A stretch of 64,000 nt of DNA from Cornus controversa (lineage: Eukaryota; Streptophyta; Magnoliopsida; Cornales; Cornaceae), in assembly GCA_026545225.1 (NCBI GenBank), contig CM048850.1:4771001-4835000 (forward strand), read 5' to 3'. Made by a program: the position numbers and the translations under genes. Positions 53,072 to 64,000 of the stretch are shown here, one piece after another (the first letter of the stretch is position 1; each line of letters starts with the position of its first letter). Below the pieces are notes generated by a model. The model had not been told where the DNA came from. It searched no databases and saw only the letters and a list, made by a program, of their open reading frames with translations.

Positions 53072-53700
53072 TGTTTTAATAAGAACTAGACTTGGGAGAT
53101 AGTCGAGAAGTCTAAGGGTCAGAAGACTGTGGGCTGTAAATGGGTCTTCAAGAAGAAGGAAGGAACTCTGAGAGTGGAAGATGTTAGGTTCAAGGCATGC
53201 TTGGTGGCGAAGGACCATACAGAGAGGGAAGGGGTGGATTTCAATGAAGTTTTCTCTCCTATGATGAAACATAGCTCGATCATGGCGTTACTTGTTATGG
53301 TTGCTCTGTATAACTTAGAGCTTGAGCAGCTTGATGCCAAGATTGTGTTCTTGTATGAAGAGTTGGAAAAACATATTTATATGAATCAGTCTAAGGGGTT
53401 TGAGATTCTGGAAAAGGAAAATATGAAGAAGTCCTTGTATGGGCTAAAACAATCTCTTAGATAATGGTATAAGCGATTCAACACCTTTATAGTTGGGAGT
53501 GGCTACAGTAGGAGTGAGTTCGACAGTTGTGTGTATCACAGAAGGCTCTCAGATGCTTCGTATTGTACTTGTTGCTTTATGTTGATAACATGTTGATAGC
53601 TTACAGAAATCAACATGTTGAAGGCACAACTTAGTGGTGAATTTGAGATGAAGGATCTAAGTGTCACGAAGAGGATTTGGTTATAGAGATTTACTAGGAT
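53072..53700 (+). pseudogene. C2 reverse transcriptase, broken
   Basis: Open piece 53129-53464 runs G-C-K-W-V-F-K-K-K, then F-K-A-C-L-V-A-K-D, D-F-N-E-V-F-S-P-M, E-Q-L-D-A-K, and K-S-L-Y-G-L-K-Q, the order of copia RT. The active-site box is Y-V-D-N (53578-53589), with the second Asp changed to Asn, so the enzyme would be dead even without the stops. Confidence 0.85.
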
Positions 53701-54530
53701 AAAGGAGTAGGTAGATTGTATTTTTCATGGAGGAAATACATTGAGATGGTGTTGAAATGCTTCAGTATGCAAGCATCAAAGCCTATGAGTACTCCATTGA
53801 CAGCCCACTTCAGACTTTTGACAAGATTGTCATCATAGACCAAGGAGGAGGTGGAGCATGTCTCGTGTTTCTTATGATAGTGCAATCGGTAACATCATGT
53901 GTGTCATGGTGTGCACTAGGCCTGACATTTCATATACAGTTAGTGTAGCAAGCAGATACATGGGAAAGTCCATTGGCAGGCTATGAAATGGATATTATGG
54001 TACTTGCGAGGCACTGCAATGTTAGGTTAGTCTATGATAGAGGTAGCGACACATTAGGGAGTGATGTTGGGTATGTTAATTTGGATTATGCTGGAGATCT
54101 TGATAAGAGGAGGTCCCTGACAAGGTATATCTTCACTCTCTGTAAGAGTGTGATCAATTAGAAGGCAAATTTGCAGTTTACAGTTGCATTGTCTACTACA
54201 GAAGTGGAGTACATGACAACTATAGAGGCAGTGAAGGAAGCTATATGGCTTAAAGGCTTGTTTGACTGTGTTTTGCGATAGTTAGAGTGCTATATATCTG
54301 ACCAAAAATCAGATGTTTCATGAAAAGACCACGCACATTGATGTCCAATTACACTTCATCATAAATGTGATTGCACAAAGTGCTATGGCAGTGAGGAAGA
54401 TTGGGATTGCAGAGAATCTAACGAATATAATGACTAAGGGCACTCATATCATCAAGTTTAAACACTGTCTGGGATTGACTGGTGTTTGCAGTTGTTGAGG
54501 CCCTTAGGATACGTGAAGGAGGTGAAAGGA
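53701..54530 (+). pseudogene. C2 RNase H and C-terminus, broken
   Basis: The thread includes A-S-K-P-M-S-T-P-L (about 53780-53810), then T-R-P-D-I-S-Y (about 53910), then Y-A-G-D-L-D-K-R-R-S (about 54085) and S-T-T-E-V-E-Y-M (about 54195), the RNase H motifs. The last piece 54313-54498 ends K-H-I-D/T-H-I-D-V, then I-A-E-N-L-T-N-I-M-T-K and F-K-H-C-L-G-L, the usual end of copia pol. Confidence 0.8.
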
Positions 54531-54586
54531 ATAGCTGGGACTACAGAACTTGGTGGAATTCAAGCTAAGGTGAAGATTTATTATAT

Positions 54587-54994
54587 TGTGGCTCAAATTG
54601 TCTCTGCCCAGGTCGCGTTGCAACCCATTTTTGACCCAAAAAATAGGCTTTGTGTGGCCCAAAGGGGAAAAAACTCATTTTTCACTTGCGGGTTTTGGAC
54701 CCTGTTCAGGACTCTCTTGTAGCCCAACGTATAAGGGCATCTAAGGTTTGGAATGGGACTAAGATAAAACACTAAAAATTCCAAAAAGAGTGAGAGAACG
54801 AGAGTTAGGGTTTAGGGGTTGAAACTTGTAATCTCCTGATTTTTGCATTGTGGAAACTTTCGCCAGATCTTCGCTGTGGACGTAGGCTTGCTTGAAGCCA
54901 AACCACATAAATTCTTGTATTTTTTGTGTGGTACTAGTTTCGTTTTCTGTTGTGTTTCATGATTGTGTTTTGTTCGCTGCTGTTTTTCGTAACA
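54587..54994 (+). mobile_element. C2 3' LTR
   Basis: It starts TGTGGCTCAAATTG after a GTGAAGATTTA-type purine-rich primer (about 54570-54580) and ends TTTCGTAACA. It aligns with the 5' LTR with about 15-20 percent differences by eye, so this is an old element. Confidence 0.85.
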
Positions 54995-57085
54995 TTGTAA
55001 CATTATAGATACAACTAATTGCGAGAACAAGCCATTTAAGAGCAAAATGCTCACCAAATTACAACCCAAAAAATACAAATAGAGAAGAGAGTTGTAAGTC
55101 TATACCAAAAAATCTAGTTTCTCTCTTGTGCATTCAGTTAAAATTTTCACTCTTGGTTGGAGAGAAATTTTTTTTTTTTTGTGGGTGGGGGGGAAGATGG
55201 ATGTGTTTTAAACCCCATTTACTTTTGACTTTTGATGTAGGGACAAAAATCGAGTTTTTGGGTCTGTTTGGCACCCCTGCCCCAAGAGAAAGGTGTTTCA
55301 AATTGACCATTTTGCATACCAGTGTAAGAGAATTAAGACTGACTATTTGATGGCTCACAATTAGTAAGTAATTTATTTTAAAGAATACAGAAATGAAAAG
55401 ATCCAGCGAGAAGATGTGTGACAGAATAAAATACGATAAATAGAAAAGCATGATAGGGAATAGTACAAATTTATCCCAAATTGGGGCTATTTGTCAAGTA
55501 CATGCAGGTTTTCGTAAAGAACCAATATTCTAAACATTACTTCTGTTAGGGATAGAACTCAAAATGTTATATATATGGTATGAACTATGATGTGGTCCAA
55601 GATTCCACATGAAAACATAATGGAAAAGCAAAATTATAATCGGAACATGATGTAAAGAGGCAAAATTCTGAGCACTACTTTTTTATTTTAAAAGAAGATT
55701 TTTCATATTAGGTGGTAAAAAATCATTGGAATCAATGTTCATTCCTTGGTAAAGGAATAATCTCTAAGTTAATATAAAGCCTCTGTACAGATCTTAAACC
55801 TATATATATACACACACACATTTATATATACGAATGTATCAAAGACATGGAGCAGTACATGTTTTGGGAAAAACTGATTATTATGTTTAACTATGTGTAC
55901 TTGATAGGATTTAGTAATTACATGAGGGGTTAACCTAAAACATGTAATAGAAAATAAGTTGTGAACTCTGCACTTTGGGGTATAAACAACCAGTGTTCGA
56001 AAATGAAGTGTATTTCAAGTGCCTTGCCATCTCAAGATACATATTTCATACTCCCTTAAGAAAATTTGTATTTACAAAGTTTGGATTTTCTATACCATTA
56101 AAGCAAGAAGACAACAAAACCACTAGACTTTTCAGTTGCTAAAATACAATGTCAAACAAAAAATCTAATTTCTAAGCATCCCTAGAAAAAGAACATTAAC
56201 AAATGGTTACAATAATACTAATCTTGAGAGAGCAAGGATCATTATTAGCGAAAGAAAAGGGTAAACAGGTTCAAGGTCATGTCACAAGTTGGAAACAATA
56301 ATTTAGCTTTACTAAATCACTAGCAAATGATCATCATGGACAAAAGAGAAGGCCATTGCCAGGTGTACCACATCTACATGTAGGACTCTATCACCCCAAC
56401 AAAGTCCAATCTCCTATCCTTCAACCAGTCCCTTATCTTTAATCAGCATCAAGGTCCATATATATTGCTTCAACTTCTTATCACTAGAAGTGCCTCGACT
56501 ATCATATGCCAAATAAATGCGTATCGAATCATCTGATTTACTAATGATTCTAGTTGCTCATTCAGGACAAGGTAAAGTAATCATTCCTAAGTATCACACA
56601 TCTCTCCAAGTGCTTTTATGATTGGTCGCACGTTAGAGCCTTTGTTATTTCCTGCTCTGGAAACAATATTATTTGTTTTCTGCTCCTTCAGTGACTAAAA
56701 ATTTTGGTGTATTCTCGCTCAAATGTAAAAACATCCTTCAAGGATATAAGTAAAAAATTGAAATGATACAACAATAAAAAATTTAAATATGATTTTCAAA
56801 AGAAAATTAGCACAAACATCCTTGAAATTGAAGAACAAATATTTACTAGTCTTATAGACATTCTTTTAATCAGAGATACACTCTGCAACCGATAGATATC
56901 ATGCGGATGAACACAAATCAATGCATCAACATTAACTAACATGAGGGTAATATAATCACCAAAGCTGCACAAATCTAGAATTATTACTTGGTAGAATCGC
57001 ATAATGCATCAAAAGGTGGTTCAAGAAAAACAAGTCGGTGGAAGGATATAAATAACTAAATCATGCAAAATTCTATGTCAACATT
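54995..57085. other. Spacer without identified gene
   Basis: About 2.1 kb between C2 and the tandem array. It holds a T-run/G-run tract (about 55168-55193), a short TA/CA repeat (about 55801-55835) and mostly AT-rich sequence. Between about 56320 and 56660 base composition is more even and the minus strand has an open stretch of roughly 40 codons; I could not assign it. Confidence 0.5.
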
Positions 57086-57434
57086 AATCAGACATGAAAA
57101 TCAAATCAAAATAAGAAAAATAACAACTACTACAATAGAATTTCATTACTTTAGCGTTTTCAAAAAAATGAGTGTGTGTAAAACTACTGGGTAAATCAAA
57201 TGAATCCATCATATTCTTAGTTGAGAGAAAGCTTATGGAAAACAGGGCATAAATTAATAAATACCTAATTGATAATAAACGCAAATTGATAAAAGTTAGA
57301 ATCTAAAAATTGTGGTAAAATCATACCAGTTAGGGTACGTCCACTACTTTTACTGTGCTTTCGTGAGATTTTTGAGGAAGCGGTTGCTCCAAAAAGATGG
57401 AGAGACGATAATTACATTACACCTCAAATCAGTC

Positions 57435-57465
<31 letters not shown>

Positions 57466-57839
57466 ACAGTAATCAGACATGAAAATTCATATAAAAACAA
57501 AGAAAAAGAACAACTACTACAACAGAATTCCATTACTTTAGTATTTTCAGAAAAATGTTGTGTGTGTAAAACTACTGGGTAAATCAAATGAATCCTTCAT
57601 ATTCTTAGTTGAGAGAAAGCTAATGGGAAACAGGGCATAAATTAACAAATACCCAATTGATAATAAATGCAAATTAATAAAAGTTAGAATCTAAAAGCTG
57701 TAGTAAAATCATACCAGTTAGGGTACGTCCATTACATTTACTGTGCTTTCCTGAGGTTTTGAGGAAGCAGCTGCTCCGAAGAGATGGAGAGACGATTATG
57801 ACATTACACATCAAATCAGTCGTGTGTGTGTATATATAC

Positions 57840-57876
<37 letters not shown>

Positions 57877-59722
57877 CCATTAATCAGACATTAAATCCAA
57901 ATCAAAACAAAGAAAAAGAACAACTACTATAATAGAATTCCATTACTTTAACATTTTTAGAAAAATGTTGTGTGTGTAAAACTACTGGGTAAATAAAATT
58001 AATCCATCATATTCTTAGTTGAGAGAAAGCTTATGGAAAACATGGCATAAATTAACAAATACCCAATTGATAATAAACGCAAATTGATAAAAGCTAGAAT
58101 CTAAAAACTGTGGTAAAATCATACCAGTTAGGGTACGTCCACTACTTTTACTGTACTTTCGTGAGGTTTTGAGGAAGCGGTTGCTCCAAAGAGATGGAGA
58201 GACGATTATTACATGACACCTCAAATCAGTCTCGTGTGTGTGTATATATATATATAACTTTAATCAGACATGAAAATCCATATCAAAACAAAAAAAAAGA
58301 ACAACTACTATAATAAAATTCCATTACTTTAGCATTTTCAGAAAAATGTTGTGTGTATAAACTACTGGGTAAATCAAATGAATCCATCATATTTTTAGTT
58401 GAAAGAAAGTTTATGGGAAACAGGACATAAATTAACAAATACCCAATTGATAAGAAATGCAAATTAATAAAAGTAAGAATCTAAAAACTATGGTAAAATC
58501 ATACCAGTAAGGGTATGTCCACTACTTTTACTGTGCTTTTGAGGAAGCGGCTACTTCGAAGAGATGGAGAGACGATTATTACATTACACTGTTGTATATA
58601 TATAACAGTTGTCAGACATGAAAATCCATATCGAAACAAAGAAAAAGAACAACTATTATAATAGAATTCCATTACTTTAGCATTTTCAGAAAAATGTTGT
58701 GTGTGTAAAACAACTGGATAAATCAAATGAATCCATCATATTCTTAATGGAGAGAAAGCTAATGGGAAACAGGGCATAAATTAACAAATACCCAATTGAT
58801 AAGAAACTCAAATTGATAAAAGTTAGAATCTAAAAACTGTGGTAAATTCATACTAGTTAGGGTACGTCCACTACATCTACTGTGCTTTCATGAGGTTTTG
58901 AGGAAGCAGTTACTCCGAAGAGATGGAAAGACGATTATGACATTACATATCAAATCAGTCGTTTGTGTGTATATATACATATATATATAACATTAATCAG
59001 ACATGAAAATCCATATCAAAACAAAGAAAAAGAACAACTATTATAATAGAATTCATTACTTTAGCATTTTCAGAAAAATGTTGTGTGTGTAAAACTACTG
59101 GGTAAGTAAAATGAATCCATCATATTCTTAGTTGAGAGAAAGCTTATGGGAAACAGGGCATAAATTAACAAATACCCAATTGATAATAAACGCAAATCGA
59201 TAAAAGTTAGAATATAAAAACTGTAGTAAAATCATACCTGTTAGGGTACATCGACTACTTTTACTGTGCTTTCGTGAAGTTTTGAGGAAGCGGTTGCTTC
59301 GAAGAGATGGAGAGACAATTATTACATTACACCTCAAATTAGTTGTGTGTGTGTGTGTGTGTATATAACTTTAATCAGACATGAAAATCTATATCAAAAC
59401 AAAGAAAAAGAACAATTACTACAATAGAATTCCATTACTTTAGCATTTTAGAAAAATGTTGTGTTTATAAAACTACTGAGTAAATCAAATAAATCCATCA
59501 TATTCTTAGTTGAGAGAAAGCTTATGGGAAACAGGGCATAAATTAACAAATACGCAATTGATAGTAAACGCAAATTGATAAAAGTTAGAATATAAAAACT
59601 GTGGTAAAATCATACCAGTTAGGGTACGTCCACTACTTTTACTGCGTTTTCCTGAGGTTTTGAGGAAGAGGCGGCTCCGAAGAAATGGAAAGACGATTAT
59701 TACATTACACCTCAAATCAGTC

Positions 59723-59755
<33 letters not shown>

Positions 59756-60116
59756 ACATTATTCAGACATGGAAATCAATATCAAAACAAAGAAAAGAGC
59801 AACTACTACAATAGAATTCCATTACTTTAGCATTTTCAGAAAAATGTTGTGTGTGTCTAACTACTATGTAAATCAAATGAATCTATCATATTCTTAGTTG
59901 AGAGAAAGCTTATGGGAAACAGGGCATAAATTAACAAATACCCAATTGATAATAAATGTAAATTGATAAAGTTAGAATCTAAAAACTGTGGTAAAATCAT
60001 ACCCGTTAGGGTACGTCCATTACTTTTACTGTGCTTTCCTGAGGTTTTGAGGAAGCGGTTGCGCCGAAGAGATGGAAAGACGATTATTACGTTACACCTC
60101 AAATCAGTCGTGTGTT

Positions 60117-60187
<71 letters not shown>

Positions 60188-60683
60188 AATCAGACATGAA
60201 AATCAATATCAAAACAAAGAAAAAGATCAACTATTACAATAAAATTCCATTACGTTAGGATTTTCAAAAAAATGTTGTGTGTGTAAAACTACTGGGTAAA
60301 TCAAATGAATCCATCATATTCTTAGTGGAGAGAAAGCTTATGAAAAACAGGGTATAAATTAACAAATATCCAATTGATAATAAACGCAAATTGATAAAAG
60401 TTAGAGTCTAAAAACTGTGGTAAATTCATATTAGTTAGGGTAGGTCCACTACTTTAATGTGCTTTCCTGAGGTTTTGAGGAAGCGGCTGCTCTGAAGAGA
60501 TGAAAAGATGATTATTACATTAGACCTCAAATCAGTCGCGTGTGTGTGTATATATATATATATATAACATTAATCAGACATGAAAAGCCATATCAAAACA
60601 AAGAAAAAGAACAACTACTACAATAGAATTCCGTTACTTTAGCATTTTCAGAAAAATGTTGCATGTAAAACTACTAGGTAAAT
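57086..60683. repeat. Tandem array of a roughly 380-bp unit, about 9.5 copies
   Basis: The phrase AATCAGACATGAAAAT (or close) recurs with its GACATG at 57091, 57476, 57887, 58267, 58615, 59000, 59378, 59766, 60193 and 60577, so spacing is 348 to 427 bp. Each unit ends with a (GT)n(AT)n microsatellite that accounts for most length differences. Each carries, on the minus strand, a conserved short open segment (about 34 codons) beginning C-N-V-I-I-V. The array continues after the solo LTR (63902 onward) and past the window end. Confidence 0.95.
60110..60181. repeat. (GT)n(AT)n microsatellite of unit 8/9
   Basis: The longest example of the compound GT then AT repeat found at each unit junction in the array, about 72 bases. 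Confidence 0.95.
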
Positions 60684-63600
60684 TGTAACTCCCCGATCCC
60701 CAAATTCCCAGGAAATCGGAGGTTAACCCGTCCATTAATCCCAAAGAATCCTTTTTACCCTCTAAAAGGTATTATGTTCTGACACCATTTTGTCGCGCCC
60801 CGATTTTCGAGTCCCGAGAACTGATGTGCAATCTCCGTGAGATCACCCTCACGATATAACCATCACCTGATTACATAATCTCGATTTCTTATTATTTTCA
60901 CGAAAATTGGACATGACCCATTCTAATAAATCAGGTCCTGTTACGTTATTCCTGCTTTAAATTCAAATGGACACTTATGGGCACGTGTCCCCCTAGCATT
61001 CACATTTATAAAATCAAAATGGACACTTCTGGGCACGTGTCCCCCCAGTATTCCTACAACATGCATAATACTATTGAATTATGTCTCAATCCCTGAATGT
61101 CCGTCTCATATATATATATCAAATGAAACGTACAAGTTACACATATAATAATGTAACTACAACCTCAAAATAATACCACATGCCACAAGACGACATGGAT
61201 AGCTTCCATAACATGGTTTAAGCATAAACCTTCAAAATCTATCCAAATAACCATCAGGCTCCTTTTGAGTCCCAAAACCTCCACAAGTGACTATGAAGTC
61301 CCTTTTTCATCCAATCTTAGATCATAACCTAAAAAAAGTTGGGGGGAGCGGGGTGAGCACCACGACGGCTCAGTAGAGATACCCCAACCCCACCTAGCAC
61401 CAACTCGACGTCGACCTACATGAATGCAAGTCATGGCATTCCTATCGGCTACATGGCATATGCTAGAGCAGTAAACATACATAGCATATTCATTAAATGC
61501 ATGTAAACAATTTTCATCACATAAGCAATTCCAAACAATACATGCTTCACCTCACAACTTAAATCATACACATGAGCATTTTGTCAAACACCATGCATGC
61601 AACATATTCATGGATAATGCCTACATCTCATGGATAAACATAGCTAATCATAAGCATTATCAAGTCAAGCATTTTGCATACGTTCTTCAAAACCATACAT
61701 TATAACATGAATTCACATACTTTAGAAACATAAAGTCATGCTTACACATAGTATGATCTCAAGGATTTCATACAAGTTCACATGTCTCAATATTATCATA
61801 TAGAGCACATATAGATATCAATTTTAGCATGCAATTAACATAAGAGCAACTAGGAATTTAAATCCCAAATCCCAACTCTACTATACATGCTAACCCACCA
61901 AGGAAACCACATAATTCCTATATAATTGACGTTAGGGAGGAAGGAATATCCCTACCTCAATTCCTTGCTTGGTTGTAGAAGACCCATGAGCAAATCCACG
62001 TTGGTCCAATTATTTGTCCAATCCAAATACCAAGTCCACCATTTTTAGACCAACCAAACACAACCTAGCAACCTATCTCTGCCAAGCCAAACATTAGCCA
62101 AATGCCACCAAACACCATCGAAATCGACCACCAAAATAGGTCGTCCAATAGCCATGAGAATGCCAACATGTGTCACCTCAAGCCACTATTATCTTAACCA
62201 AATGGAACCCACAAACCAACCACCATCAACCCTACAAACCCAAGCTAAAGCAACCCCAACTGCGCCATCATCTTGCTGCCAAATAGCCTCTACGGTACCA
62301 CCATGTACACCCTCAAACAACCACAAAATAGCCGCTACCAAACCCAATAACGAGCACCCAAACAGTCCACAAATCAGCCCCTCCGTGACTACCACCATAG
62401 ACCCTAAAACCATGAGCAACCTGTTCCACTCCATCAGCCCACCACCACGAGCCACCATCCTCGGCACAAACCACCGGGACCAACCACAGAACCCACCTGT
62501 TGAAGCAACACTAAAAGTCCCAAAATTGAACCCAAACGGTTCACAACAACAGGAACCCAAAAGCTGAACCACCAGTTGTCTTTACAACCGAACCCCATGT
62601 GAAGCCCACACACAACTCACTACTAAGCCAAAACCACTAGCAATCGAATCAAACAACCACCATGGCCGGAACGACCTTCACTCAAGGCCACAAGTCCGAA
62701 CACCATCAGCCAACGTCACCAGCACCACTTGTTTACACACGGCCAAAAGACAGGGCTGTCCAACACAGCCGAGCACCACCAAGCGAAGACCCAATCGTGA
62801 GGACCCAACTCACCACCAGCCAATCACCATGAGCCAAGACCCCCTACCAAAAACCACCCGAAGCCAACCTAAACTGAAGACCCATAACCCCATGGCACTG
62901 TAACCATTACGCCACCACGAACGAGCTGAGAGCCCCCGCCAGAGCTGAAGCCCCCAATCGAACCACCACAGGTACCATCACAGCCAGCCGCTGCCACCGT
63001 GAACAGACCTAGTAAGAACTGCCAAAACTAACCTGACACGGCCAGAGCACCAGCCGAACCTCAATGGTCAGACCACCCAAGAAGGTGGTCGCGAACTAGC
63101 TGTGAGAACCACCGTCGGACCGTCACCATCCAACTCTCAAGCCACTGTGAACCGAGTCCCTTGTAAGTCCAACCTTCGGTTGCCCCTTCACCGAGCTCAT
63201 CCATGGCAACCTATCATTCAAACCACCACTGAACCACCTCACAGCCGCTGCTGGAGCACGGCTGGAGCACCATCAAGCTCCTCCTCTCTCGACTTCTCTC
63301 TCTCTCTCTCTCTTTAGAAATCTCGTCTCTCTCTATAGAACACATCTCAGTTTCTCTCTCTTCCTTTCCTCTTTTTCTCCTTTCTTCTTCTTTTCTTTCT
63401 TTCTTCTTTCCTTCTTTTTAGCCGATTCACACTTCACCTCTTTTTCTTTTTATTTTTAACTCTTTTCCCCTTTTATTTTGGTCCACATATTTCCTCCACT
63501 TATCTCCTCCACATAATATATATATATCACATATAAATATATGCATATTACATTACATGGGTTATAACCCATTCCCAGCCATATGCAAACATATATGTAT

Positions 63601-63901
63601 ATAATACCATATACACTACTACATATATTAAATGTCCCACACATGTATATGTACACATATGATACTACATACACATGCCTTCACGTGTATTTATAATTTA
63701 ATATAAATACACCCACCACGACTATATATATATATATACCTATATACATATATATATAACTACGACCTCCATCTTCATATATATGTAATTCCATTTCTAC
63801 ATATATATATATCTACATCTTTTCAAATTTTAATTAATTCAAAAAAATTTAATTCGGTCTAAAATCATCCCGAACTGATCATAATAATCCGGGTCGTTAC
63901 A
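60684..63901 (-). mobile_element. Solo LTR of family B (3.2 kb) in the tandem array, with 5-bp TSD
   Basis: On the minus strand it starts TGTAACGACCCGG at 63901 and ends GGGGAGTTACA at 60684 (3218 bp). TAAAT flanks it (60679-60683 and 63902-63906), and the array unit continues in register on both sides. It matches the plus-strand solo LTR at 6901-10103 in layout: TA-rich start, CT-rich tract (63285-63480), GC-rich block (about 62100-63270), and 3' half. It has an internal false LTR end (about 60790-60800). Open frames in the GC-rich block overlap on both strands and look like low stop density, not genes. Confidence 0.93.
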
Positions 63902-64000
63902 TAAATCAAGTGAATCCATCATGTTCTTAGTTGAGAGAAAGCTTATGGAAACAGGGCATAAATTAAAAAATACCCAATTGATAAAAAACGCAAATTGATA
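63902..64000. repeat. Continuation of the 380-bp tandem array
   Basis: The array unit resumes after the solo LTR at ATAAATCAAGTGAATCC, in register with 60683, and runs to the window end. Confidence 0.93.

Larger units (their letters stand above)
48405..54994 (+). mobile_element. C2: Ty1/copia element (TNT1/Tork-like), with three DNA transposons inside
   Basis: It has LTRs of 390 and 408 bp, primer site, gag, pre-integrase, integrase, RT and RNase H in copia order. The wording M-x-K-A-H-S-A-I-L-L-C-L in gag and W-H-M-x-L-x-H-M-S-E-x-G-M suggests the TNT1/Tork group (inferred). Pol is interrupted by insertions at 49799-51289 and 52064-53071. All frames are broken. A clear 5-bp TSD was not found. 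Confidence 0.88.

Noticed and set aside
57086-60683. The tandem array as a CRISPR array
   Set aside because: Units are about 380 bp, nearly identical throughout and eukaryotic in context; no short repeat/unique spacer pattern.
62154-62572. Overlapping open frames of 137 (plus) and 127 (minus) codons
   Set aside because: They lie in the GC-rich block of a solo LTR, where stop codons are rare on both strands; composition is repetitive and no domain is recognised.

Overview
The window looks like transposon-dense, AT-rich nuclear DNA of a flowering plant, probably a dicot with a large repeat fraction. I cannot name the species. The only apparently intact host gene is a two-exon COQ4 homologue (coenzyme Q biosynthesis) on the minus strand, about 44133-48117. 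Almost everything else is LTR retrotransposon, solo LTR, DNA transposon, small retroposon or tandem repeat. Insertion order can be read from target-site duplications (TSDs).

Layout. (1) 1-12531: decayed Ty3/gypsy element G1 (Tekay/Del-like chromovirus, plus strand, 5' end outside the window). Its gag is split by two minus-strand LTRs (1-399 and 464-2894) and its integrase by a 3.2 kb solo LTR (6901-10103). (2) 12532-12972: orphan promoter-like fragment. (3) 12973-43239: Ty1/copia element C1 (minus strand). Its gag is split by G2, a full Tekay-like element (15598-42205). G2 gag carries a 2.8 kb TIR transposon with a captured peroxidase exon (18546-21370). G2's 3' LTR is split by A1, an Athila/Tat-like non-autonomous element on the minus strand (26367-40176), which itself holds two solo LTRs (29460-32415 and 33768-36364). 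(4) 43240-48404: COQ4 and flanks; its intron holds two related MITEs, a short 5'-truncated retroposon and a small tandem duplication. (5) 48405-54994: copia element C2 (plus strand, TNT1/Tork-like) with three DNA transposons in its pol region. (6) 54995-57085: unassigned spacer. (7) 57086-64000: array of a roughly 380 bp tandem repeat, interrupted by a solo LTR (60684-63901) and continuing past the window end.

No retroelement reading frame is intact. They carry many stops and frameshifts, and several catalytic Asp codons have become Asn, fitting G-to-A/C-to-T decay of methylated DNA. The most unusual signals are inside the Tekay-like LTRs: (a) arrays of small hairpins with a conserved loop and stems that change while staying complementary; (b) clusters of short palindromic words, different in each LTR but at a similar distance from the LTR 3' end; (c) a second, internal copy of the LTR-end/primer-binding-site junction about 65-145 bp before the real LTR end. 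All calls are by eye from sequence; no database search was run.
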